A DNA stretch of 22,750 nt from PCC-6802 sp031388585 (lineage in GTDB: Bacteria; Cyanobacteriota; Cyanobacteriia; Pseudanabaenales; Pseudanabaenaceae), in the NCBI GenBank assembly GCA_031388585.1, contig JANMRU010000096.1:1-22750 (forward strand). Reading direction: 5' to 3'. How positions within the stretch are numbered: position 1 is the stretch's first letter; the number at the start of each line of letters is the position of its first letter. This document shows, piece after piece, positions 1-7,485 of the stretch. The notes beneath the pieces are model-generated. The model saw only the letters and a program-made list of their open reading frames with translations. It was not told the DNA's origin and did not search any database. The position numbers were made by a program, and so were the translations under genes.

Positions 1-14
1 GGATAATTCCTCGT

Positions 15-55
15 ATAGCGTGGTGGTAGCTAAATAGCTCTATCCCGCTATTTTT
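15..55 (+). terminator. possible intrinsic terminator of a gene left of the window
   Basis: ATAGCG (15-20) pairs with CGCTAT (46-51) and is followed by a short T run. An inner AGCT/AGCT pairing adds some stem. The long loop makes this weak. No coding sequence is supported between here and 395; the rest of that stretch is a repeat copy and the guaB3 promoter. Confidence 0.22.
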
Positions 56-93
56 CTTGGCGTGAAAAAAAGGTTTTGAGGATAACGCACTAT

Positions 94-206
94 TTACAGC
101 AGTTTTCGATCGAGTCCACCACAAAAAGCTGGTCGCAGGGGCGCAGCCCCCGCATGGGTTTTAACGATCTAAATGATCTATCTGTGGTGGTTTTGGTTGC
201 AGTTTG
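94..206 (-). repeat. family 1 intergenic repeat, copy 1
   Basis: This 113-bp stretch is a near-exact reverse complement of 12291-12394. It differs by a 9-bp insertion and a few substitutions. The inner unit is bounded by CCACCACA (116-123) and TGTGGTGG (183-190), an 8-bp terminal inverted repeat. The centre holds a G+C-rich hairpin of the form GGGGC-NNN-GCCCC (about 138-152). It has no coding potential, so it is probably a small non-autonomous repeat (MITE- or REP-like). Confidence 0.75.
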
Positions 207-340
207 TTGTAATTTGCGATCGCTATAACCTTAATTACAAAGTGGAGAAAAATCATTTTCTCGCATTCAGTAATCGTGCCTAAAACTACGAATCGCTTAG
301 TATTGCGCATTAACCGCCACTTCTGTAGCTTTTGATACCT

Positions 341-369
341 TTGACATGGCAATAAGGCTCTGCTAGTCT
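341..369 (+). promoter_or_regulatory. putative sigma-70 promoter of guaB3
   Basis: TTGACA (341-346, a perfect -35) is followed after 17 nt by TAGTCT (364-369, four of six matches to a -10). This would start transcription near 376. The ribosome binding site GGAG (382-385) lies 10 nt before the GTG start at 396. Confidence 0.5.
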
Positions 370-395
370 TACTAAAAGGTTGGAGCAGGTAAGTC

Positions 396-1559
396 GTGGA
401 GATTCAGATTGGTCGAGGTAAGTTGGCAAGAAGAGCCTACGGTATTGATGAAATTGCCCTAGTGCCTGGACGCGGTACGTTGGATCCGACTCTAGCCGAT
501 ACACAGTGGGAAATCGGCGGTATCAAGCGAGAGATCCCGATTATTGCTAGCGCCATGGATGGAGTTATCGATGTCGGAATGGCGGTCAAGGTTTCGCAGT
601 TAGGAGCCTTAGCAGTAATCAATCTAGATGGTATTCAGACACGCTATGCTGACCCATCCACCGTGCTGGATAAAATTACTTCGGTGGGGCCGACCGAGTT
701 TGTTGCACTGATGCAAGAACTTTATAGCGAGCCAGTCAAGCCAGAGCTAATTCAGCAGAGAATTCGCGAAATTAAAGAGCAGGGCGGTATTGCCTGCGCT
801 AGTTCTACGCCAGCCAATGCCGAGAAGTATGGCGTACTGGCAGCGCAGGCGGGTTGCGACTTGTTTTTTGTACAATCCACAGTTGTTTCTACTACCCACC
901 TATCTCCTGAAAATCAGATTACGCTTGACCTAGAGGACTTCTGTCAGCGTATGCCTATTCCCGTGCTCTTGGGTAATTGCGTTACCTATGAGGTGACGAT
1001 GGAACTGCTCAAAGCTGGGGCAGCAGGAGTGTTAGTCGGAATTGGCCCTGGCGCAGCCTGCACATCTAGAGGGGTATTGGGTGTAGGTGTACCTCAAGCC
1101 ACCGCGATCGCAGATTGTTCTGCGGCTAGAGACGATTACTACGACCAAACTGGACGCTATATTCCGATTATTGCGGATGGCGGCTTGATTACAGGCGGCG
1201 ATATTTGCAAATCGATTGCCTGCGGAGCCGACGGTGTGATGATTGGTTCTCCCTTGGCGCGCGCCAAGGAAGCTCCAGGCAGAGGTTTCCACTGGGGTAT
1301 GGCGACTCCAAGTCCAGTATTGCCTCGAGGTACACGCATTCGCGTTGGGACAACTGGAACAATTGAGCAAATTCTGCGCGGGCCGGCTGGCTTAGATGAC
1401 GGCACACATAACTTACTTGGCGCTTTAAAGACCAGCATGGGAACACTTGGAGCTAAGAATATTAAAGAAATGCAGCAGGTAGAGGTGATTATTGCACCCT
1501 CACTCCTGACTGAGGGCAAGGTTTACCAGAAGGCTCAACAGCTTGGTATGGGTAAGTAG
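396..1559 (+). CDS. guaB3: GuaB3-type IMP dehydrogenase family protein
   Basis: The 387-residue TIM-barrel protein belongs to the IMP dehydrogenase/GMP reductase superfamily, in the GuaB3 group found in cyanobacteria and actinobacteria. The active-site loop reads GPGAACTSRG (residues 218-226 region), placing the nucleophilic cysteine at Cys222. The phosphate-binding DGGL (261-264) and IGSP (283-286) motifs follow. No CBS (Bateman) pair is present, which separates it from classical GuaB of about 490 residues and fits the usual GuaB3 length. From memory, cyanobacterial GuaB3 has been shown to oxidise IMP to XMP; that is family knowledge and not visible here. The start is GTG with a GGAG site upstream. 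It is followed 44 nt later by the DRTGG protein, so the two may be co-transcribed. Confidence 0.9.
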   Translation: MEIQIGRGKLARRAYGIDEIALVPGRGTLDPTLADTQWEIGGIKREIPIIASAMDGVIDVGMAVKVSQLGALAVINLDGIQTRYADPSTVLDKITSVGPTEFVALMQELYSEPVKPELIQQRIREIKEQGGIACASSTPANAEKYGVLAAQAGCDLFFVQSTVVSTTHLSPENQITLDLEDFCQRMPIPVLLGNCVTYEVTMELLKAGAAGVLVGIGPGAACTSRGVLGVGVPQATAIADCSAARDDYYDQTGRYIPIIADGGLITGGDICKSIACGADGVMIGSPLARAKEAPGRGFHWGMATPSPVLPRGTRIRVGTTGTIEQILRGPAGLDDGTHNLLGALKTSMGTLGAKNIKEMQQVEVIIAPSLLTEGKVYQKAQQLGMGK

Positions 1560-1603
1560 GTTAAAATAGCCGTAAGAGCATAATTAGGGAGCAAGTAGAA
1601 ATA

Positions 1604-2707
1604 GTGCCTCAGGCAAAACATCTGCTGATTGCCTCAACTAGAGCATATAGTGGTAAATCAGCGACAATTCTAGGTCTAGCCATACATCTTCAGACTCTTG
1701 GTTTCAAGATTGGCTACGGCAAACCTTTGGGAACATTTACCACGCAAACCCTACCTGAAACCTCACTGGGGGCGGATGCTGATGTTGAATTTATCACGCA
1801 AACACTGAAATTACCTGAGGCACTGGTTCAACCAAGTTTGCTCAACCTGGATCGGGCTACGCTAAAGCGGCGACTGACACTGGAAGATAGCACAGACTAC
1901 CAAGCAGCTTTTAAGCAGCAGTACCAGAACACAGAAGGGGATTTGGTATTTATCGAAGCTCCAGCCAACACCGCAGAAGGAGCAATGTTTGGTCTATCTT
2001 TGCGTCAAATGTCTGATTGTATAGAAGTCCCAATCTTGCTAGTCTGCCGATTTGGTTCTCTATTAGTTACCGATCACTTGCTCAAAGCCAAAGAGAGACT
2101 CGAAGACCGCCTGCTTGGTGTGGTAATTAATGATATTCCTGAGGCTGAGTTAGAGACAGTTAGGGATATTATGGTTCCCTTTTTGGAATCTATGGACATA
2201 CCAGTGTTAGCAATTATGCCAGCGGATCGCATTCTGCGCAGTGTGAGCGTCCAAGAACTAGCCGATCAATTGCAAGCAGCAGTACTATACAGCCCCGAAA
2301 ACAGCAGTTTGTCTGATGTGATGGTAGAAGACCTCAAAATTGGGGCAATGGATGTCAACTCAGCGCAACTATTCTTCCGTAATTCATACAACAAGGCAGT
2401 GATTACTGGGAGTAATCGCCTTGATATCCAGCTTGCCGCCCTAGAAACCTCCACTAACTGCTTGGTTCTGACTGGGCCACCTAGTATTAGTGCTGAAGTC
2501 TTGCAGCGTGCAACTGAGTATGAGGTACCCATCCTATCTGTACCCCAAGACACGTTGACCACAGTCGAAATAATTGAGGGTTGTCTCGGTCGGGTACGTT
2601 TGCATGAGGGTGTCAAGGTGCGATCGATCCGTGACATGATGGCTGAACATTTTAACTTCGATCGCTTGTTGAATATTCTCGACATCAAGCCTGCTGTTTC
2701 GGTCTAG
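1604..2707 (+). CDS. phosphotransacetylase-like P-loop/DRTGG protein
   Basis: The 367-residue cytosolic protein combines two modules seen in the N-terminal half of long phosphotransacetylases. The first is a BioD/CobQ-like P-loop domain with STRAYSGKSAT at residues 11-21. The second is a DRTGG domain at roughly 220-330, which includes TGSNRLDIQLAA. The catalytic phosphate acetyl/butyryl transferase domain of Pta is absent, so it is not itself a phosphotransacetylase. Such stand-alone proteins are common in cyanobacteria and their role is unknown; nucleotide sensing is a guess. The start is GTG at 1604 with AGGGAG (1586-1591) upstream. It lies 44 nt downstream of guaB3 and probably shares its transcript. 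Confidence 0.8.
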   Translation: MPQAKHLLIASTRAYSGKSATILGLAIHLQTLGFKIGYGKPLGTFTTQTLPETSLGADADVEFITQTLKLPEALVQPSLLNLDRATLKRRLTLEDSTDYQAAFKQQYQNTEGDLVFIEAPANTAEGAMFGLSLRQMSDCIEVPILLVCRFGSLLVTDHLLKAKERLEDRLLGVVINDIPEAELETVRDIMVPFLESMDIPVLAIMPADRILRSVSVQELADQLQAAVLYSPENSSLSDVMVEDLKIGAMDVNSAQLFFRNSYNKAVITGSNRLDIQLAALETSTNCLVLTGPPSISAEVLQRATEYEVPILSVPQDTLTTVEIIEGCLGRVRLHEGVKVRSIRDMMAEHFNFDRLLNILDIKPAVSV

Positions 2708-2709
2708 CA

Positions 2710-2739
2710 TTGAGATTTATGCGCGTATTAAACTAGTAT
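2710..2739 (+). promoter_or_regulatory. putative sigma-70 promoter of cimA
   Basis: TTGAGA (2710-2715) and TAGTAT (2734-2739), spaced by 18 nt, each match the -35 and -10 consensus at five of six positions. Transcription would begin near 2746. That leaves about 24 nt of leader to the ATG at 2770 and argues against the in-frame TTG at 2740 as start. Confidence 0.4.
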
Positions 2740-2769
2740 TTGTTAGTAATCAGTACTCGTAAGCTGCAT

Positions 2770-4425
2770 ATGATCTCTAGAGCTACCGATTCTGCGAACA
2801 CCATGCAGATCTACGATACAACCTTGCGAGATGGAGCCCAGCGCGAGGGAATATCTCTATCTGTCGAAGATAAGGTACGTATTGCCCATAAGTTAGATCG
2901 ACTGGGCATTCCCTTTATTGAGGGAGGATGGCCAGGCGCAAATCCGAAGGATGGTGAATTTTTTCGCCGCATTCAAGCGGAGCCGCTCAGTCAAGCTGAG
3001 GTCGTGGCATTCTGTTCGACACGACGACCAGGTGCCAAAGCCAACGAAGATGCCATGCTGGTTCCCATTGTTGCCGCTGCGACCCGCTGGATTACGGTAT
3101 TTGGTAAATCCTGGGATTTGCATGTGACTGAGAGCCTGCGCACCACGCTGGCCGAAAATTTGGAGATGATTGCCGATACAATTGCCTATCTCAAAAGCCG
3201 CGATCGCCACATTATTTATGATGCCGAACATTGGTTTGATGGTTACACGTACAACCCCGAATATGCGCTTTCTACACTACAAGCAGCTGCAGATGCAGGT
3301 GCAGAATGGCTGGTACTCTGTGATACCAATGGCGGTACCTTGCCCGATCGAGTTGGCGCAATTACCCAAGCTGTGAAAACCTGGGCTGACGGATATTCCC
3401 AGCAATCATCTAGGCAAATCCAAATCGGCATCCATACGCATAATGATGCAGGTTTGGCGGTCGCTAATGCCCTCATAGCGGTGCAAAACGGAGCATCTAT
3501 GGTGCAGGGGACAATTAATGGCTATGGCGAACGCTGCGGCAACGCCAATCTATGTACATTAATCCCCAATCTGCAACTCAAGATGGGACTTCCGTGCATT
3601 GCTAGCCAACAACTCCAACTACTCACAGAAGTATCTCGACAAGTAAGTGAAATCGTCAATCTAGCGCCAGACGATCACGCTCCTTTTGTTGGTCTATCGG
3701 CATTTGCGCACAAGGGGGGCATTCATGTCAGCGCCGTGCAGCGCAATCCGATTACCTACGAACACATCTCGCCAGATCGCATTGGCAACCATCGTCGCAT
3801 TGTGATTTCCGAGCAGGCAGGCTTAAGCAATGTGCTATCTAAGGCTGAGAGCTTCGGGATCGAATTGCCCAAAGATGATGACACTTGCAGGCAAATCCTC
3901 CAAAAAATGAAGGCTCTAGAGCAAATTGGCTATCAATTTGAAGCTGCTGAGGCCAGTTTTGAGTTATTGATGAGAGAAGCGATCGGCGATCGCCCCTCAT
4001 TTTTTAAGCTGAACGGTTTCCAGGTGCATTGCGATGCCCATTGTGATGCGTATTCCTGTGGAGAGGTCAGCGCGCTTGCCACCGTCAAGGTCACAGTTAA
4101 AGGCGAAGAAAAATTAACAGCTTCAGAAGGCAACGGCCCCGTATCAGCATTAGATTCTGCTTTCCGCAAAGCATTAGTAGATTTCTACCCAGAGATTGCC
4201 AACTTCCATCTCACTGACTATAAAGTTCGCATTCTCAACAGCAATGCTGCTACTGCCGCTAAAACCCGCGTACTAATCGAGTCAAGCAATGGCATTCAAC
4301 GCTGGACAACCGTAGGCGTTTCTAGCAATATCATTGATGCTTCTTATCAAGCATTAGTAGAAGGACTAGAGTATGGCCTCATGCTTGCAGGCTTGCATAA
4401 TCCCGTCAGTGCGGTAGTGCGGTAA
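2770..4425 (+). CDS. cimA: (R)-citramalate synthase
   Basis: The product condenses pyruvate with acetyl-CoA to (R)-citramalate, the first step of the threonine-independent route to isoleucine. The N-terminal HMGL/DRE-TIM barrel opens with YDTTLRDGAQREG, whose R-D pair is catalytic. The metal-binding HTHND motif and the NGYGERCGNANL loop follow. The C-terminal part, roughly residues 410-540, is a LeuA-type regulatory domain where end-product inhibition normally acts. The protein is 551 residues from the ATG at 2770, normal for the CimA/LeuA-like family. The motif at the N-terminus also allows a start at ATG 2803. The TTG at 2740 overlaps the probable promoter and is unlikely. Neither ATG has a clear Shine-Dalgarno site. 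It is distinct from 2-isopropylmalate synthase because of the longer domain spacing and the GIPFIEGGWPGANPKD stretch typical of citramalate synthases. Confidence 0.92.
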   Translation: MISRATDSANTMQIYDTTLRDGAQREGISLSVEDKVRIAHKLDRLGIPFIEGGWPGANPKDGEFFRRIQAEPLSQAEVVAFCSTRRPGAKANEDAMLVPIVAAATRWITVFGKSWDLHVTESLRTTLAENLEMIADTIAYLKSRDRHIIYDAEHWFDGYTYNPEYALSTLQAAADAGAEWLVLCDTNGGTLPDRVGAITQAVKTWADGYSQQSSRQIQIGIHTHNDAGLAVANALIAVQNGASMVQGTINGYGERCGNANLCTLIPNLQLKMGLPCIASQQLQLLTEVSRQVSEIVNLAPDDHAPFVGLSAFAHKGGIHVSAVQRNPITYEHISPDRIGNHRRIVISEQAGLSNVLSKAESFGIELPKDDDTCRQILQKMKALEQIGYQFEAAEASFELLMREAIGDRPSFFKLNGFQVHCDAHCDAYSCGEVSALATVKVTVKGEEKLTASEGNGPVSALDSAFRKALVDFYPEIANFHLTDYKVRILNSNAATAAKTRVLIESSNGIQRWTTVGVSSNIIDASYQALVEGLEYGLMLAGLHNPVSAVVR

Positions 4426-4495
4426 AATGCCCAAACTAGGGTTGCAGACTAAATTCCCAGGAAAACACCCAAACTAAATATGCTTTGCTTACTTC

Positions 4496-6142
4496 ATGGA
4501 TGATTCTAATAACCAACCCACTCCCTATGATAAAGCCCTAGCGGAAATTACGGCAGATTTAGCCGATCTTCGGGCAAATTTATTGAGTAAACTTGGACGT
4601 GAAGTCATTACCCTGGAAGCTCAGAAAAACGAACTCTCAGAGGATATTCAAAAGCTTCAGGCACAGAGGCAAGAACTAGAGGTTCAGGTTGTCACCGAAC
4701 AGGGACAGGGCTTGCAAGGACAGAGTCCGCCTGACATGCAGAGACAGCAGTGGATCGAGCAACTGGCACAGGCGATCGCCATCCACCTTGGAGCAGAATT
4801 GAATACTAGCAATTCTCAGTCAATGCAGCGACACTCGGATACAGTCGAGAGTCTAACTATGGATCTCGACAATACTCTGCGTGTAGTATTTCAGTCTCTA
4901 AGACGTGATATCGAAAGCTATCAGAACGATCTCGACATACAAATGCAACGTATGCACAGTCAGCGTCAACAGGCAGAGCTATTACTAGCATCTCTGATTG
5001 AGAGAATAGACGATCAACTAGAAAGCGCTAAGGCATTAGATCGAAACGCACGCGATCTCGCTCCGTCAGACATAGCGGCACAAGGCATTTCCGCAGAAAT
5101 ACAGCCCCAAGTTATTTATGTAACATCGGCTCCACCTCCCACCAATCCTAAGTCTAACTTTGCAGGGCTTGCTACGAACAGATGGGTTCAGGGTTTCATA
5201 CTGCTGCTAACAGCATCGATCGTACTATCATTACAAAATGTGTTTCTGCGGATTATATTCGTGCCTTCGCGCCTTTTAGGGCAGTTCCAATTTGGCGGTC
5301 TAGTTGGCTCTAATATGACGAATTCGATCGCTGTTTTGGGATTGCGTATGTTAATCGCAGTACCTTTGATGTGGCTAGTTGCCAATCAAGTATTCCAAGT
5401 TGATGTTGCAAAAGACTTTCGAGCATTGCTCAAGCGCGATCGCCGCCTACTTTTAACTAGAGTAGGATTAAGTGCTTTGATGCAGTTTATTTCTTTTACG
5501 CTCCTTTATATGGCGATCGCGACCATGAAACCAGCGATCGCCACAGCATTATTTTTTACTTTTCCGATTGCCAGCATACTTCTGAACTGGCTTATATTTG
5601 GCGATCGGCCGACAGACCATAAATGGGTCACAATTGTCATGGTTGGCCTAGGGGCCGTACTGAGTTGCAATCTATTCAGTACCGCAATTGGAATACCTAA
5701 TATCTGGGGTATAGCCGCAGCTTTAGTGTCTGGAATATCGTTTGCGAGCTATCTTTTGATATCCCAATCTTGCTACCGCCAAATTAATCCCATCTCTTTT
5801 ATCACAATCAACTTTGCGATCATGTTGGGATTTAGTATTCCTTTTATCCCCTGGTTCTGGTCATCACTAGCATTCACCCCTGGATTATTAGGTATGGGCG
5901 TTGCAATTGCGCTGACCACGGTCGCTGGATATGTATTAACGCACTTTGGCACAAGGCTGATGGGTGCAGCTTCAGCGTTAATTTTTAGTGCGACTGTCCC
6001 AATGCTCACAGGCATCATCGCTTTTGCTTTAATTGCAGATAGTTTGTCTGAGTGGCAAATTATGGGAATCGGCTTAGTTGCAGGTGGTGTAGTTTGGCTG
6101 AGTCTACAAAGCCTTAACCACAAGCAAGCCAAGAGAATTTAG
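4496..6142 (+). CDS. EamA/DMT-family transporter with coiled-coil N-terminal extension
   Basis: The 548-residue protein has two parts. Residues 1-225 are hydrophilic and rich in Gln, Glu and Leu, with heptad-like stretches near 35-66 and 140-180. Residues 231-540 hold about ten transmembrane helices and the duplicated EamA fold of drug/metabolite transporters, for example LLYMAIATMKPAIATALFF. Ordinary DMT exporters are about 300 residues, so the extension is a real added module; it would lie at the membrane surface. The substrate cannot be told from sequence. The ATG at 4496 lies 70 nt after cimA with no strong ribosome binding site. Co-transcription with cimA is possible, and amino acid export would be consistent with that, but this is only inference. 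Confidence 0.82.
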   Translation: MDDSNNQPTPYDKALAEITADLADLRANLLSKLGREVITLEAQKNELSEDIQKLQAQRQELEVQVVTEQGQGLQGQSPPDMQRQQWIEQLAQAIAIHLGAELNTSNSQSMQRHSDTVESLTMDLDNTLRVVFQSLRRDIESYQNDLDIQMQRMHSQRQQAELLLASLIERIDDQLESAKALDRNARDLAPSDIAAQGISAEIQPQVIYVTSAPPPTNPKSNFAGLATNRWVQGFILLLTASIVLSLQNVFLRIIFVPSRLLGQFQFGGLVGSNMTNSIAVLGLRMLIAVPLMWLVANQVFQVDVAKDFRALLKRDRRLLLTRVGLSALMQFISFTLLYMAIATMKPAIATALFFTFPIASILLNWLIFGDRPTDHKWVTIVMVGLGAVLSCNLFSTAIGIPNIWGIAAALVSGISFASYLLISQSCYRQINPISFITINFAIMLGFSIPFIPWFWSSLAFTPGLLGMGVAIALTTVAGYVLTHFGTRLMGAASALIFSATVPMLTGIIAFALIADSLSEWQIMGIGLVAGGVVWLSLQSLNHKQAKRI

Positions 6143-6188
6143 CAGAGAGCGTCCTGATTGGCTGACAAAAGTAAGGTAAAAGTCTATC

Positions 6189-6301
6189 TATAGCCAGCGC
6201 CTAGATCGTATTGACAGATTTTAATTGAGGGTGTGGGGGCAATGCCCCCACGGAGGGGTTTTACCCATCCACCCCGTCCAACCTAATTGGCGATCGCTAT
6301 A
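6189..6301 (+). repeat. family 2 intergenic repeat, copy A
   Basis: This 113-bp element begins TATAGCCAGCGCC and ends GGCGATCGCTATA. Its ends are imperfect inverted repeats (11 of 13 positions). The centre contains the hairpin GTGGGGGC-AAT-GCCCCCAC (6234-6251 region). Other copies lie at 12432-12526 and 22327-22440. Its right end overlaps the stop codon of the small gene at 6297-6773. Confidence 0.82.
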
Positions 6302-6773
6302 TCACTGGATACAGGGGACAGGGACGAATTGGGCAGGCTTCAGGAGTCAAACGGATTTGGTCTTTAAACTGTCGAAGATCGAGTTCATACTGCTCCGAAA
6401 AAGCCTTGAGTACTTCCTGAGAAAATACCACAACCTGGCTTGCCGTGTACCCAAAACAGTGAATTGGCTCAATGCGGGCGATCGCTTTTTGCCCATCCCA
6501 TAATTCCGCCCCAAGCGCATGGAGAGGACTGGATTCGGTGGCACGATAGAGAAACAGAAGAGCGAATGTCGCTTTTGGTACTTTCACAGCGACGACTGGC
6601 ACGCCATCTGATGCCTGGAGTAACTGCTTAGCGCGACGGCGATAAAAAGCTCTGCGCCCAGCACATAGGCGGGCATCCCAACATCCATCACCAGTCTCAC
6701 CATGCAATCGTTTAGCTTGATTCGCAGGCATCATGGCACATAGCTGACATTTTAGTTTAGCGGGTCTTGCCAT
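6297..6773 (-). CDS. conserved hypothetical four-cysteine protein, third gene of the alkylation repair operon
   Basis: The product is 158 residues and I do not recognise a named family. Its N-terminus has Cys9-X2-Cys12, then His24, Cys31 and Cys37, in a context (HGETGDGCW, then RLC and a basic RRAFYRRRAKQ stretch) that looks like a small zinc-binding, possibly nucleic-acid-binding, module. The rest is a mixed alpha/beta segment without membrane helices. I recall similar N-termini in other cyanobacterial hypotheticals, but cannot verify this. It starts 11 nt after the ogt stop codon on the same strand, so it is almost certainly translated from the same mRNA. A role linked to DNA alkylation damage is inference from position only. 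The stop codon TAG (6297-6299, read on the minus strand) lies inside the terminal inverted repeat of the neighbouring repeat element, so the present C-terminus may be shortened or altered relative to relatives. Confidence 0.7.
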   Translation of the reverse strand: MARPAKLKCQLCAMMPANQAKRLHGETGDGCWDARLCAGRRAFYRRRAKQLLQASDGVPVVAVKVPKATFALLFLYRATESSPLHALGAELWDGQKAIARIEPIHCFGYTASQVVVFSQEVLKAFSEQYELDLRQFKDQIRLTPEACPIRPCPLYPVI

Positions 6774-6784
6774 AATCTCCAGGA

Positions 6785-7306
6785 CTAAATTACTTGTTCA
6801 TGATGTAGCAACCATTCCTTTTTCTCCAATCCACCACTATAGCCAGTCAATTTCCCATTAGCACCGATCACGCGATGACAAGGCACCACGATCGCAATCG
6901 GATTTTTGCCATTAGCTAGCCCCACTGCCCGCGAGCTTTGGGGCTGTCCGATGCGATGCGCCAACTCACCATAGGTAATCGTTGTACCGTAGGGAATCGA
7001 TTGCAAAGCTTTCCATACCTGCTGTTGAAACATTGTGCCATGACCTAATAGCGGTAAATCGAAGCTGGTAAGCTGTCCAGCAAAATAGGCATTCAATTGT
7101 TGACGGGTCAAGGAAAATGGTACAGCATTGTCGTCTTGAATCCAATCTGGCGCGGCGATCGCAGGGCAATATTTCTGTCCAACCATATAAAGTCCAGTCA
7201 AGGAAGTTCCATCTGAGGTTAAAATCAACTTTTGAATTGGACTCTCATAATAACTGAAATACTTCTTCCCCAATGTGTCTGCAGTGTTTTTAATCATTGA
7301 TTTCAC
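6785..7306 (-). CDS. ogt: methylated-DNA--[protein]-cysteine S-methyltransferase (Ogt type)
   Basis: This suicide enzyme removes methyl groups from O6-methylguanine and O4-methylthymine in DNA, transferring them to its own cysteine. The signature VPCHRVIG gives acceptor Cys143. It is preceded by the helix-turn-helix region (ITYGELAHRIGQPQSSRAVGLANGKNP), whose Arg126 would be the arginine finger. At 173 residues the length is normal for Ogt. The start shown is GTG at 7306; an in-frame ATG at 7297 is equally plausible and would fit the putative promoter at 7326-7353 better. It sits downstream of the Ada-AlkA fusion and 11 nt upstream of the small Cys4 gene. Before the MITE insertion it would have been only 9 nt behind ada-alkA. 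Together the two genes cover the N-Ada, C-Ada and AlkA activities of the classical adaptive response. Confidence 0.93.
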   Translation of the reverse strand: MKSMIKNTADTLGKKYFSYYESPIQKLILTSDGTSLTGLYMVGQKYCPAIAAPDWIQDDNAVPFSLTRQQLNAYFAGQLTSFDLPLLGHGTMFQQQVWKALQSIPYGTTITYGELAHRIGQPQSSRAVGLANGKNPIAIVVPCHRVIGANGKLTGYSGGLEKKEWLLHHEQVI

Positions 7307-7325
7307 AATCGATCTCTAGCATTTT

Positions 7326-7353
7326 TTTATATCAGTAGGACTTACACAGTCAA
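7326..7353 (-). promoter_or_regulatory. putative hybrid promoter for ogt made by the MITE insertion
   Basis: On the minus strand TTGACT (7353-7348) lies inside the mobile element. After a 16-nt spacer comes TATAAA (7331-7326) in flanking DNA, preceded by TG one base upstream (extended -10). Both boxes match consensus at five of six positions. The start of transcription would be near 7319, giving a leader of about 12 nt to GTG 7306 or 21 nt to ATG 7297. Confidence 0.5.
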
Positions 7354-7485
7354 ATCCAGGAAAAATGAATGGTAGGGAGTTTGAGGGCTATTGGCTGCGC
7401 CAACGTCCCGTACGCGCCCTCAATTGGGGCAGCGCCCCAAACCCCTTAAAATTCGGGTTTTATCTTTCACGGTGCGTAAGTCCTA
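7336..7485. mobile_element. MITE-like element between ada-alkA and ogt
   Basis: The ends TAGGACTTAC (7336-7345) and GTAAGTCCTA (7476-7485) are a perfect 10-bp terminal inverted repeat. The element is flanked on both sides by ATCAG (7331-7335 and 7486-7490), a 5-bp target site duplication. The 150-bp interior has no credible gene and contains the hairpin GGGGCAGCGCCCC (about 7425-7440). Its core resembles 18504-18555 in reverse complement. It must have been mobilised by a transposase encoded elsewhere; none is present here. Confidence 0.88.

Noticed and set aside
161..352. A 63-codon open frame on the minus strand at the left end
   Set aside because: It lies in repeat copy 1 and AT-rich DNA, without a ribosome binding site.
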